A stretch of DNA of 13,208 nt from Palsa-504 sp003136255 (GCA_003136255.1 PLDT01000131.1:1-13208), one strand, 5' to 3'; positions 5,029 to 11,158 are shown, counted from the first letter of the stretch. Program-made: numbers and translations. Notes: a model not told the origin generated them from the sequence alone.

Positions 5029-6519
5029 ATGACCGTGACCCTGGATCGCGACGTCGAAGCCTTCATCGGCTCCCCGCGACAGCTGTTCATCAACGGGCAA
5101 TGGTGCGACGCGGCGTCGGGCAAGACGTTCGAGACCCCCAACCCCGCGACCGGGGAGACGCTCGCCCGGGTCGCCGAGGGCGATGCCGAGGACATCAACC
5201 GGGCTGTGCGGGCCGCGCGCCGCGCGTTCGACGAGGGCCCGTGGAGCCGGATGAGCCCGTCGGAGCGCGGCCGGATCATCTGGCGGATCGGCGACCTGAT
5301 CCTCGAGCACGCCGACGAGCTGGCCCAGCTCGAGTCGCTGGACAACGGCAAGCCGGTCGGCGTGGCGCAGGCGGCGGACGTGCCGCTGGCCGCGGACCTG
5401 TTCCACTACATGGCCGGTTGGGCGACCAAGCTCGAGGGCAACACGATCGACCTCTCGGTGCCCTACATGCCGGGGGCGAACTTCCACTCCTACACGCTGC
5501 GCGAGCCGCTCGGCGTCGTCGGGCAGATCATCCCGTGGAACTTCCCGCTGCTGATGGCCGCGTGGAAACTGGGCCCGGCGCTGACCACGGGCAACTGCGT
5601 GGTGCTCAAGCCGGCCGAGCAGACCCCGCTGACCGCGCTGCGGCTGGCCGGGCTCATCGCCGAGGCTGGCATGCCGGCCGGCGTCGTGAACGTGGTAACC
5701 GGCTTCGGCGAGACCGCCGGAGCGGCCCTGACCGCTCATATGGACGTGGACAAGGTGGCGTTCACCGGTTCCACCGCGGTGGGCAAGCTGATCGTCGCGG
5801 CGTCCGCCGCCAGCAACCTGAAGAAGCTGACCCTGGAGCTCGGCGGCAAGAGCCCCAACATCATCTTCGACGACGCCGGCCCCGAGGCGATCGAGGGCGC
5901 CGCGCACGCGATCTTCTTCAACCACGGGCAGTGCTGCGTGGCCGGATCACGGCTGTACGTGCAGCAAAGGCGTTTCGATGAAGTCGTCGACGGCGTCGCG
6001 GAGATTGCCAAGTCGATCAAGATGGGACCGGGGATGGAGCCGGGCACGCAGATGGGCCCGCTGGTCTCTGAAGAGCAGCTGCGCCTGGTGACCGGCTTCC
6101 TGGAGTCGGGCAAGGCCGACGGCGCCACCGCCCTGGCCGGCGGCGGGAGGTTCGGTGACCACGGCTACTTCGTCGAGCCCACCGTGCTGACCAATACCCG
6201 TCCGGACATGAAGGTCGTCCGCGAGGAGATCTTCGGGCCGGTCCTGGTCGCCGCTCCGTTCAGCGACCTAGACGAGATCGCCGCCGTCGCGAACGACTCC
6301 GAGTTCGGTCTGGGAGCCGGTATCTGGACCCAGGACATCAGAAAGGCCCATGCCATGGCCAAGAAGCTGCGGGCGGGCACCGTCTGGATCAACTGCTACA
6401 ACGTGTTCGACGCGGCGCTGCCGTTCGGCGGGTACAAGCAGTCCGGCTGGGGCCGCGAGATGGGCCACGAGGCGCTCAATGCCTATACCGAGGTCAAGGC
6501 CGTCACCACCCAGCTGTAA
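5029..6519 (+). CDS. Aldehyde dehydrogenase, NAD(P)+-dependent (ALDH superfamily)
   Basis: Cytosolic enzyme oxidising an aldehyde to its carboxylic acid with NAD(P)+. It has 496 residues from ATG 5029, the normal ALDH length, and aagggag lies 11 bases upstream. Catalytic and cofactor residues are intact: IPWNFP with Asn171, the general-base Glu270 in LELGGKSP, and GQCCVAGSR with adjacent Cys302 and Cys303, the second aligning with the nucleophile. FTGSTAVG in the Rossmann part, EEIFGPV near 400 and the C-terminal PFGGYKQSGWGRE are also typical. The sequence resembles the ALDH1/2, betaine-aldehyde and phenylacetaldehyde dehydrogenase cluster; the substrate cannot be read from the sequence. It stands alone between its own promoter and a strong terminator hairpin, so it looks like a monocistronic, separately controlled detoxification or catabolic enzyme. 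No alcohol dehydrogenase or amine oxidase is adjacent. Confidence 0.96.
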   Translation: MTVTLDRDVEAFIGSPRQLFINGQWCDAASGKTFETPNPATGETLARVAEGDAEDINRAVRAARRAFDEGPWSRMSPSERGRIIWRIGDLILEHADELAQLESLDNGKPVGVAQAADVPLAADLFHYMAGWATKLEGNTIDLSVPYMPGANFHSYTLREPLGVVGQIIPWNFPLLMAAWKLGPALTTGNCVVLKPAEQTPLTALRLAGLIAEAGMPAGVVNVVTGFGETAGAALTAHMDVDKVAFTGSTAVGKLIVAASAASNLKKLTLELGGKSPNIIFDDAGPEAIEGAAHAIFFNHGQCCVAGSRLYVQQRRFDEVVDGVAEIAKSIKMGPGMEPGTQMGPLVSEEQLRLVTGFLESGKADGATALAGGGRFGDHGYFVEPTVLTNTRPDMKVVREEIFGPVLVAAPFSDLDEIAAVANDSEFGLGAGIWTQDIRKAHAMAKKLRAGTVWINCYNVFDAALPFGGYKQSGWGREMGHEALNAYTEVKAVTTQL

Positions 6520-6534
6520 TAAATCAGCAGCCGT

Positions 6535-6575
6535 AGCCCCGGGGCCGGACCAGAAGGTCCGGCCCCGGGCTTTGG
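6535..6575. terminator. Strong hairpin terminator between convergent genes
   Basis: Arm agccccggggccggacc (6535-6551), loop agaa, and arm ggtccggccccgggct (6556-6571) pair over 16-17 bases with one bulged C. A short ttt overlaps the arm end. It lies 15 bases after the aldehyde dehydrogenase stop and about 20 from the end of the opposing gene, so it probably serves both directions. Confidence 0.85.
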
Positions 6576-6593
6576 GTTCCACGGGTAAAAGGA

Positions 6594-6767
6594 CTATCGC
6601 GCAGGGCGCCTCCGGGGCCGCCCCCTCATTCGCAGGGCACCCAGGACCAGGGCGCCGAGGAACACGACGATGCCGATGATCAGCAAGTACACCAGGCCCT
6701 TGACGACGACACCCACGATGCCGAGCACGATCGCCACGATCACGAGGAGAAGGAACAAGGCCAGCAT
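6594..6767 (-). CDS. Small 'hydrophobic' membrane protein, 57 aa
   Basis: The ATG at 6767 is preceded by gaggag six bases upstream, an excellent ribosome site; the stop is TAG at 6596-6594. The product is almost wholly hydrophobic up to residue 46, with Lys23 and Gly24 separating two membrane segments (about 2-21 and 25-45). It then ends in a strongly basic tail, RMRGRPRRRPAR. This fits the short actinobacterial proteins usually annotated only as 'hydrophobic protein'. The positive tail should stay in the cytoplasm. It lies 31 bases after the PRC-barrel gene and is probably its operon partner. No function is known to me. Confidence 0.75.
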   Translation of the reverse strand: MLALFLLLVIVAIVLGIVGVVVKGLVYLLIIGIVVFLGALVLGALRMRGRPRRRPAR

Positions 6768-6798
6768 CTGATGCTCCTCAGGCTCTTAGTCGTACCGG

Positions 6799-7155
6799 TC
6801 AGCGGCGGGCCAGTTGCCGCTCGCCGCCTGCGCCCGCCTGATAGGTCAGGCCGTAGTGCTTGAAGACGGTTTCCTCGTCGGCCGCCGGCAGCTCGCCGTC
6901 GGTGCCGATCGAGGGAGAATCCTTCACTAGCTTCCTGTCGTAGGCGACCTTGAGGTATCCGGGACCCACGGTCGCCTGAGCCAGGGGAACGAACACGAGC
7001 CGGTGCCGGGTGGGCAGCCCGACCCTGACGGTGCCGAACGCTGGCAGGTCCGTGCTGGTGTCGACGTAGACGGCCTCCAGCGCCCCGATCTTGTGACCAT
7101 CGGGGTCGACCACGTCGTAGCCCCGCCACTCCCGGATGTCGCCTGCCTCGAACAC
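6799..7155 (-). CDS. PRC-barrel domain protein
   Basis: 118 residues from GTG 7155, which has agaggaagg five bases upstream. The PRC-barrel beta fold is recognisable: DIREWRGYDVVDPDGHKIG (6-24), ALEAVYVDTSTDLPAFGTVRVG (25-46), and HRLVFVPLAQATVGPGYLKVAYDRKLVKDSPSIG (51-84). It then continues with EETVFKHYGLTYQAG and ends in ARR. It has no membrane segment. PRC-barrel domains occur in the photosynthetic reaction-centre H subunit and in the ribosome-maturation factor RimM. Stand-alone actinobacterial versions like this are of unknown role and are often annotated as stress-associated. It is followed after 31 bases by the 57-aa membrane protein, suggesting an operon. The leader contains a strong hairpin (7193-7233). 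Confidence 0.88.
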   Translation of the reverse strand: MFEAGDIREWRGYDVVDPDGHKIGALEAVYVDTSTDLPAFGTVRVGLPTRHRLVFVPLAQATVGPGYLKVAYDRKLVKDSPSIGTDGELPAADEETVFKHYGLTYQAGAGGERQLARR

Positions 7156-7192
7156 GCGCGCCTTCCTCTCAGGGGCTTACCGAACCAGCGTA

Positions 7193-7233
7193 GCCCGGCC
7201 CGGGTGATGCCGTCATCACGAGGTGGGCCGGGC
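7193..7233 (-). promoter_or_regulatory. GC hairpin upstream of the PRC-barrel gene
   Basis: Arms gcccggccc (7193-7201) and gggccgggc (7225-7233) pair, with a second stem gtgatg-ccgt-catcac inside (7204-7219). Read on the minus strand it lies about 38 bases before the PRC start. It could be a leader structure or a back-up terminator for the gene at 7295-7480. No T-run follows. Confidence 0.45.
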
Positions 7234-7252
7234 CGGGGGCGGCCGCATTACC

Positions 7253-7297
7253 TGACAGGTGATGGTGGGAGGCGCTGGTGCTTCCCACCATCTGTCA
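7253..7297 (-). terminator. Hairpin terminator of the 61-aa membrane-protein gene
   Basis: tgacag (7253-7258) plus atggtggga (7262-7270) pair with tcccaccatctgtca (7283-7297), a 15-bp stem interrupted by a three-base gtg bulge with a 12-base loop. The stop codon of the minus-strand gene is the first three bases of the stem on that strand. There is no strong T-tract, as is common for actinobacterial terminators. Confidence 0.6.
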
Positions 7298-7480
7298 TTT
7301 ACTGGTACACGTGACTTTCGGGTTCACGCCGGCGTAGTTGAGCGGGCCCGCGAGAACCGTCACCACGATCGTGCTCGTCCTGGCGCAGTCGGGGTTGGAG
7401 CTGGTGTAGTAGTGGCGCTGGGCGCCGGCGATGGCGCCGATGACCAGCCACACGATGATCAGAATCGTTCCGATTCGCAT
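7295..7480 (-). CDS. Small membrane protein, 61 aa, conserved-type in actinobacteria
   Basis: The ATG at 7480 follows ggagg by five bases (cggaggtaacaATG), which decides this start over a longer open frame to 7615. An N-terminal membrane helix (RIGTILIIVWLVIGAIAGAQ, 2-21) is followed by a Tyr-rich hydrophilic turn with Cys32. A second, weaker hydrophobic stretch (37-50) contains AGPLNYAGVNPKV, and Cys58 lies near the end. Two cysteines outside the first helix could form a disulfide if exported. I recognise the pattern IGxILIxxWLxIGAxAxxQR...AGPLNYxGVNPK from small uncharacterised actinobacterial proteins, but no function is assigned. The stop is inside a terminator-like hairpin. Confidence 0.72.
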   Translation of the reverse strand: MRIGTILIIVWLVIGAIAGAQRHYYTSSNPDCARTSTIVVTVLAGPLNYAGVNPKVTCTSK

Positions 7481-7545
7481 TGTTACCTCCGGGAACTTAC
7501 GTTTCGCTAAGACTTGTATCTGACCGCTACCTCGTGATGGCCCGG

Positions 7546-7728
7546 TCAGCGGCGGGTCCTGCGCCGTGGCACGGACCACTTCGTGCCCACGCCCGCGAGG
7601 TGCAGGGCCAGGCAAGCCAGCCCGACCAGCAGCAGGCTCATCGGGGAGAAGACCGCGCTGGTGGCGGTGGACGTCGCGTTGATCAAGAACGCGATGATGA
7701 ACAGGACAGCCGCGGCGAAACCCAGCAT
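7546..7728 (-). CDS. Small two-TM membrane protein, 60 aa
   Basis: The ATG at 7728 is preceded by ggaagga with seven bases between. The sequence forms two hydrophobic segments, LGFAAAVLFIIAFLINA (2-18) and MSLLLVGLACLALHLAG (30-46), joined by a Ser/Thr-rich turn with FSP (27-29). The tail is basic, PRRRTRR. The charge pattern puts the C-terminus in the cytoplasm. It is followed 65 bases later by the 61-aa membrane protein on the same strand. Similar short proteins occur in streptomycetes without assigned function. Confidence 0.7.
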   Translation of the reverse strand: MLGFAAAVLFIIAFLINATSTATSAVFSPMSLLLVGLACLALHLAGVGTKWSVPRRRTRR

Positions 7729-7997
7729 CTCTGCATCCTTCCGGTCGGCGGCACAGACGAATATGGGTCCCGGAATACCGCCAGCCGGCTGGTCAGGCGA
7801 CCAGGGGGCAAGCCGTGCAGGCCCGAATCAAAGTGGACGGGCGGCCGATCGCGCCCATGGCATTGTCCTGCCGCCAGCGGCGGAGGTCCGCGGCGAGGGG
7901 AATCCCGAATGCCGCAATACATGACGTGCCTCCCGGAGCTGGAAGCAATTTCAGGGAGCTACCAGGGTCCGGGACAGCTATATACAGACTACTGGTT
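7729..7997. other. Non-coding spacer with overlapping palindromes
   Basis: I see no credible gene here; the open frames crossing it lack ribosome sites and codon bias. It holds a perfect palindrome ccagccggctgg (7781-7792) overlapping an inverted repeat ctggtc-aggc-gaccag (7789-7804), about 55-75 bases upstream of the 60-aa gene on the minus strand. An AT-rich stretch, ctatatacag, lies near 7979-7988. The palindromes may be an operator, or a hairpin in the leader of the 60-aa gene. Confidence 0.45.
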
Positions 7998-8357
7998 CTA
8001 GGACTTTTCGTACAGGATTTGCTCCGGTATCGGCGCTGGCAGCGCACTGTTTGCCCTAATGGACCGCGGGTCGGTCTCTGTGCCGGTCAGCAGGTCCAGC
8101 ATCTCGCCGATGGTACGTTCCCGGCCGTCTGGTTCTGGCAGCGGGAGGTGGGTCTGGATGTGGTAGCGGTTGCGGCGGCCGTCTTTCTCCTTGACGACGT
8201 AGCCGGCCCGGGCCAGGTCGGTGATGATGCCGAAGGCGCTGCGTTCGCTGATGTTCAGGGTGGCCGCGATGTCGCGCAGGCGTACGCCCGGGTCATGAGC
8301 GACGCATAGGAGAACCCGGGCGTGAGGGGTCAGGAAGGTCCAGCTCGTCACCCTCAT
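7998..8357 (-). CDS. Winged helix-turn-helix transcriptional regulator (MarR/ArsR-like)
   Basis: 119-residue DNA-binding protein from ATG 8357. The domain begins at WTFLTPHARVLLCVAHDPGVRLRDIAATLNISERSAFGIITDLARAGYVVKEKDGRRNRY: helix-turn-helix about 26-53 (LRDIAATL, then recognition helix SERSAFGIITDL) and a beta wing with KEKDGRRNRY (56-65). The C-terminal part is short and acidic/Pro-rich, with no recognisable ligand domain. This compact architecture is common in actinobacteria. The start has only a weak ribosome site (ggtaa). Upstream are two direct repeats 21 bases apart that overlap a divergent promoter, so autoregulation and control of the 8544 gene are likely. It may also govern the small-membrane-protein genes downstream on the same strand. 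Confidence 0.88.
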   Translation of the reverse strand: MRVTSWTFLTPHARVLLCVAHDPGVRLRDIAATLNISERSAFGIITDLARAGYVVKEKDGRRNRYHIQTHLPLPEPDGRERTIGEMLDLLTGTETDPRSIRANSALPAPIPEQILYEKS

Positions 8358-8359
8358 AA

Positions 8360-8410
8360 GTTACCAGATTCCGGAAAAAAGTTGCTAGTTTCCCCGTGCG
8401 TGTATATATT
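8360..8410 (+). promoter_or_regulatory. Divergent promoter with two 21-base-spaced operator-like repeats
   Basis: ttgcta (8382-8387) and tatatt (8405-8410) form a plus-strand -35/-10 with a 17-base spacer. Two direct repeats fit gttrcyagwttcc: gttaccagattcc (8360-8372) and gttgctagtttcc (8381-8393), starting exactly 21 bases apart, two helical turns. The second covers the -35. A weaker inverted copy (atgaactaggcac, 8411-8423) lies just past the -10. The first repeat sits immediately before the regulator's ATG. Confidence 0.6.
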
Positions 8411-8543
8411 ATGAACTAGGCACCGGATGTCAGCCGCGCATAGCGGTCAGCTTCCAGGGCTACCGGAGGAGCTCATAGGAATCGGCGTGGTCATCGCGAC
8501 CGTTGGTGCCCCGCCCCCGCCCTCCATGCCAAGGGAAGACGTC

Positions 8544-8729
8544 ATGACCGAACCAGCCGCACCGTATCCGTATCCCATGCCGTATCCGGACTCTGCCACT
8601 CCCGGAGCGGGACCGTCCGCTTACGCCACCGCGCCGCCCATGCCGTCGGAGGTCACGAACGAGCGCCGACAGCGGCACTCGGGCGGAAGAATGCGCGTGA
8701 TGATGCGCAGAATCACCCGCCGCCCGTAG
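8544..8729 (+). CDS. Small Pro/Tyr-rich protein with basic C-terminus
   Basis: 61 residues from ATG 8544, which has aagggaaga upstream at good spacing; in-frame ATGs at 8427 and 8526 have weaker ribosome sites. The N-terminal half repeats Pro and Tyr (PYPYPMPYP, 7-15), the middle is Ala/Ser/Pro-rich, and the last 20 residues are strongly basic with RMRVMMRRITRR, which could bind nucleic acid or membrane. It has no membrane helix or cysteine. It lies just downstream of a good divergent promoter and before the STAS gene (47 bases). I do not recognise it; compositional bias leaves real doubt. Confidence 0.42.
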   Translation: MTEPAAPYPYPMPYPDSATPGAGPSAYATAPPMPSEVTNERRQRHSGGRMRVMMRRITRRP

Positions 8730-8776
8730 CCCGTGGGGTCGAGCCGCCTGTTCCTGCTGACCTGATCGGAAGCACT

Positions 8777-9232
8777 GTGACCTACCCCACGGCTCATGAC
8801 GGCAACCTCAGTCTTACCGCCCGGACCGAACGTGGCGGCTACGTCTTCGCCGCGCTCCGGGGGGAACTGGACATCGCGTCCGCCCCAGGATTGCGCGAGC
8901 AACTCCTTGGCCTGCTCCGCCCGGCCGTCAGCCGGCTCATCATCGACTTGTCCGCGGTGGGATACGCGGACGCCAGCGGCGTTGCGGTACTGGTGGGCAC
9001 CGGACGCCGCGCCGGGCTGCTCGGCGGATGGTTGCGCCTAGCCGCACCATCATCCGAGGTAGCCAGGGTCTTGTCCGCCACCGGCATAGGCCAGCACCTC
9101 GATATCTTTCCCACCGTCCAGGCCGCGATCACCGGCCAGCACCCGGATGCTGGCGCGGCGGACGCGCGGCCCGCCATCGCCGCACGCGTGGCCCGCACCC
9201 TGCTCTCACGCGCGTCCGCCACGCGGGCCTGA
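8777..9232 (+). CDS. STAS-domain anti-sigma-factor antagonist
   Basis: SpoIIAA/RsbV-type protein that, in its unphosphorylated form, binds an HATPase anti-sigma factor and frees a sigma factor. It has 151 residues from GTG 8777, with ggaag upstream. The STAS core is clear: LRGELDIASAPGLREQL (28-43), LIIDLSAVGYADASGVAVL (54-72), and the helix after it. DASG (65-68) carries the usual phosphorylatable serine, Ser67. The 30-residue C-terminal extension is Ala/Arg-rich. Its last 27 bases overlap the 3' end of the convergent gene. A plausible kinase partner is the MEDS-HATPase protein at the right edge, but genes of this type are numerous in actinobacteria and the pairing is a guess. Confidence 0.9.
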   Translation: MTYPTAHDGNLSLTARTERGGYVFAALRGELDIASAPGLREQLLGLLRPAVSRLIIDLSAVGYADASGVAVLVGTGRRAGLLGGWLRLAAPSSEVARVLSATGIGQHLDIFPTVQAAITGQHPDAGAADARPAIAARVARTLLSRASATRA

Positions 9233-10030
9233 GCCCGGTAAGGGAACGTACGGGTCCAGCGTGGGCGCGGCCCTCGGCCCGCTCGGGATGCCGGTGCACT
9301 TCTCCCCCTCGAACCACGAAGGCAGGCTCGGGTAGGCCGACGCCTTCGGCGGCGGATTGGGCCAGCGCTGCGGGACCAGTCCGCAGGCCACCCCGGTGGG
9401 ACGACGACCGGGCGACCCGGTCGGAAGGGGCTTGTAGCTCGGCTTCGGGGACCCGCCCTGGCCGGGGGGCTGAGCCAGGCCCGTCGAGGGGGCCGGTCCG
9501 GATGCGGGCGAGCTGCCGGGCCGGGGCGTGGCGGACCTGGTCCGGTGTGCGCTGGCCCTGGCCGAGTGCCGGCCGGGGCTGGGCGGGGCCGGCGCCGCCA
9601 CCGTGACGTGCGCCAGTTGCTGAACGGGGCCGGGCAGCACGTCCGTGTAGGCCGCGAGGACGCTGCCCAGCCCAGCCGCGGCCACGATCAGCACCGTAGC
9701 CAGCCGGGCTCGGTAACGAGCTGGCCTTCGGGACCGCCGGGTCCCACGGCGGCGCCCTAGCCGCCGTACGGCGGGTGAGATGCCGGCCGGAGAGGCTGCC
9801 CGGCTGAAGGCAGCCCGCACTGCCGCCTCCCCGGCCAGCTCGCCGGGTTCTGCCGGCCCGGCCAAGGCGGCGAGCATACGCGCCAGGTCATGCATCGGCT
9901 CCGGCGCGTCGGGGGGGAGGGCGCGCCGAGCGATGATCATGTCCAGCAGCAGCTCGTCGTGCTCGCCGCCGGGCCGGCCGGGGAAGGGGAACCCAGGCAT
10001 CTCACCCTGTAGAGCGTCGCGCTCGCTCAA
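9206..10030 (-). CDS. Single-pass membrane protein, probable regulator of the ECF sigma factor
   Basis: 274 residues. The TTG start at 10030-10028 overlaps the sigma factor's TGA (TTGA), strongly implying translational coupling. The N-terminal cytoplasmic part has a helical DELLLDMIIARRALPPDA stretch (25-42) and AALAGPAEPGELAGEAAVRAAF (54-75). A basic run (89-109) precedes one transmembrane helix (about 108-127). The outer part is long and Pro/Ser/Gly-rich, with Cys216 and Cys245 near the end. There is no HxxxCxxC zinc anti-sigma motif. A role as anti-sigma factor or sigma-linked membrane sensor is inferred from position and topology. The extracytoplasmic part is low in complexity and may be a stalk. 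Confidence 0.75.
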   Translation of the reverse strand: MSERDALQGEMPGFPFPGRPGGEHDELLLDMIIARRALPPDAPEPMHDLARMLAALAGPAEPGELAGEAAVRAAFSRAASPAGISPAVRRLGRRRGTRRSRRPARYRARLATVLIVAAAGLGSVLAAYTDVLPGPVQQLAHVTVAAPAPPSPGRHSARASAHRTRSATPRPGSSPASGPAPSTGLAQPPGQGGSPKPSYKPLPTGSPGRRPTGVACGLVPQRWPNPPPKASAYPSLPSWFEGEKCTGIPSGPRAAPTLDPYVPLPGSGPRGGRA

Positions 10031-10578
10031 TGCGTTACACCCGCCCGTTCGGCCAGGTCAGCGAGCCGACGCAGGGCGCGGTGCGCGGTCACCCGGACCG
10101 CGCCCGGGGTCTTGCCGACGATCCGGGCCACGTCGGCGGCCTCCAGCCCGGCCACCACCCGCAGCATGATGATCTCGGCGTGATCGCGAGGCAGGCTCTT
10201 GATCAGGGCCACTACCGACCGGGTGGAGATCGCCTCCAGGGCCAGCTCGGCGGCGTCCGGGGTCGTAGGCTGCTCTAGCGTCTCGGTCGCGGCCAGCGGC
10301 ACGTCGGAGCGGCGGGACCGGGACCGGCCCGCGTCCACCGCCCGGTGCCGGGCGATGGTGAACAGCCAGGCCCGGAACGCCTCCTCGCCGCCGCGGAAGC
10401 GCGGCAGGCCCTTGACCACCTGCAGCCAGGTTTCCCCGGCCACGTCCTCCGCCTCCGGGGTGATCACCTGCAGATACCGCAGCAGCGCCGGTTGTACGTC
10501 GCGGAACAGGCAGGCGAAGGCGATCTCGTCGCCCCCCTGGGCGCTGGCCAGCGTAAGGCTGAACCCGGCACCGATCAC
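10027..10578 (-). CDS. ECF-type RNA polymerase sigma factor
   Basis: 183 residues from GTG 10578. Sigma region 2 spans about 20-88: CLFRDVQPALLRYL, EDVAGETWLQVVKGLPRFRGG, AFRAWLFTIARHRAVDAGR. Region 4 spans about 122-176, with the HTH SLPRDHAEIIMLRVVAGLEAADVARIVGKTPGAVRVTAHRALRRL. Region 1.1 and region 3 are absent, as in the ECF class. No Shine-Dalgarno is visible; tactag lies five bases upstream of the GTG and could act as a -10, so a leaderless transcript is possible. The gene is coupled to the membrane protein that follows. Target promoters cannot be deduced here. Confidence 0.94.
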   Translation of the reverse strand: MIGAGFSLTLASAQGGDEIAFACLFRDVQPALLRYLQVITPEAEDVAGETWLQVVKGLPRFRGGEEAFRAWLFTIARHRAVDAGRSRSRRSDVPLAATETLEQPTTPDAAELALEAISTRSVVALIKSLPRDHAEIIMLRVVAGLEAADVARIVGKTPGAVRVTAHRALRRLADLAERAGVTH

Positions 10579-10918
10579 TGATCTAGTATCGGCCCGGCCC
10601 GCCCCGCGGCGCAGACGATCACCGGTACCGGCGCACTCTCTCCTGGGCCCCGCCCAAGCCGGGCGAACCGCTGCATATGCGTTATGGGAGAAATGTGAGA
10701 CAAGCCAGCCGTGTCGCTCCGCGCATTTGTGACAATCTGGGCAAATTGCTCGGCAAAGCGCGTTGACCAGGGACTATAACGGCGTTAATGCCGATGCCCG
10801 GGCATGTATCCAAAAAACACTGAGGGACCGCCGTTTTTGCCGCGAGCGTTTCCCGCGGGCGGTAAAGTCGTCTTCGTCCCTTTGCTCGGTGGCGCTGGCC
10901 CCCGGAAGGAGGCCCGTT
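10579..10918. promoter_or_regulatory. 340-base divergent spacer with promoter-like elements and palindromes
   Basis: It separates the divergent sigma operon and the 79-aa gene. It contains tactag beside the sigma start (minus strand); gacaatctgg near 10731; ttgacc (10763-10768) with no well-placed -10; tataac (10775-10780), also without a good -35; and a perfect palindrome atgcccgggcat (10794-10805) followed by an A6 run (10813-10818). A second small palindrome, cccgcggg, lies near 10852-10859. An open frame from TTG 10763 crosses it but shows no coding bias before the ATG at 10919. Confidence 0.5.
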
Positions 10919-11158
10919 ATGCAAGACAGTGCTGTCTCGCATCGGCCTTGCGCGAGTGATTCTGGCGCAACGTTGCCAGGTAATCTCCGCGCCAAACCCG
11001 TCGATTGGGGAAATGAGGACGAATTGCTCGCACGGGTGCTGATTACCAACTGGACGCTGGCCACCGGACGCACCCTGCGGGCGGACGTTCCGCCGTACTT
11101 GCATAGCGCGGACGAGCTGATCAGCTTCTGGGCCGACGACCTGATCGCGATCCCGTGA
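10919..11158 (+). CDS. Hypothetical 79-aa protein coupled to the next gene
   Basis: The ATG at 10919 follows a near-perfect aaggagg (10906-10912), which decides this start over an upstream TTG. The first 30 residues look variable. The rest is a compact, probably helical domain with EDELLARVLITNWTLATGR and VPPYLHSADELISFWADDL, rich in Trp, Leu and acidic residues. There is no signal or membrane helix. Its TGA overlaps the GTG start of the following gene (GTGA), so the two proteins are likely made together in a fixed ratio and may interact. I do not know a named family. Confidence 0.78.
   Translation: MQDSAVSHRPCASDSGATLPGNLRAKPVDWGNEDELLARVLITNWTLATGRTLRADVPPYLHSADELISFWADDLIAIP

Noticed and set aside
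5018..5032. Four-codon ORF (ATG ACC ATT ACA TGA) overlapping the aldehyde dehydrogenase start
   Set aside because: The purine-rich ribosome site directly abuts this ATG, so it cannot initiate normally; the spacing suits the ATG at 5029.
4930..5925. Minus-strand frame of 331 codons opposite the aldehyde dehydrogenase
   Set aside because: Composition (many Arg, Val-Glu, His-Arg repeats) is typical of an antisense reading of GC-rich coding DNA; the sense gene is unambiguous.
5100..5981. Plus-strand 293-codon frame inside the aldehyde dehydrogenase
   Set aside because: Out-of-frame reading, almost entirely Arg/Gly/Ala/Pro.
7793..8047. Minus-strand 84-codon frame overlapping the end of the regulator
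   Set aside because: Different frame from the regulator, no Shine-Dalgarno, mixed composition without motif.
7815..8309. Plus-strand 164-codon frame opposite the winged-helix regulator
   Set aside because: Antisense of a clear regulator, no ribosome site, no domain.
8427..8543. Longer form of the Pro/Tyr-rich protein starting at 8427
   Set aside because: The ATG at 8544 has a better ribosome site and the added segment shows no coding bias, though a longer form is not excluded.
10763..10918. TTG-started extension of the 79-aa protein
   Set aside because: The region looks like promoter DNA with palindromes, and the ATG at 10919 has a near-perfect aaggagg.
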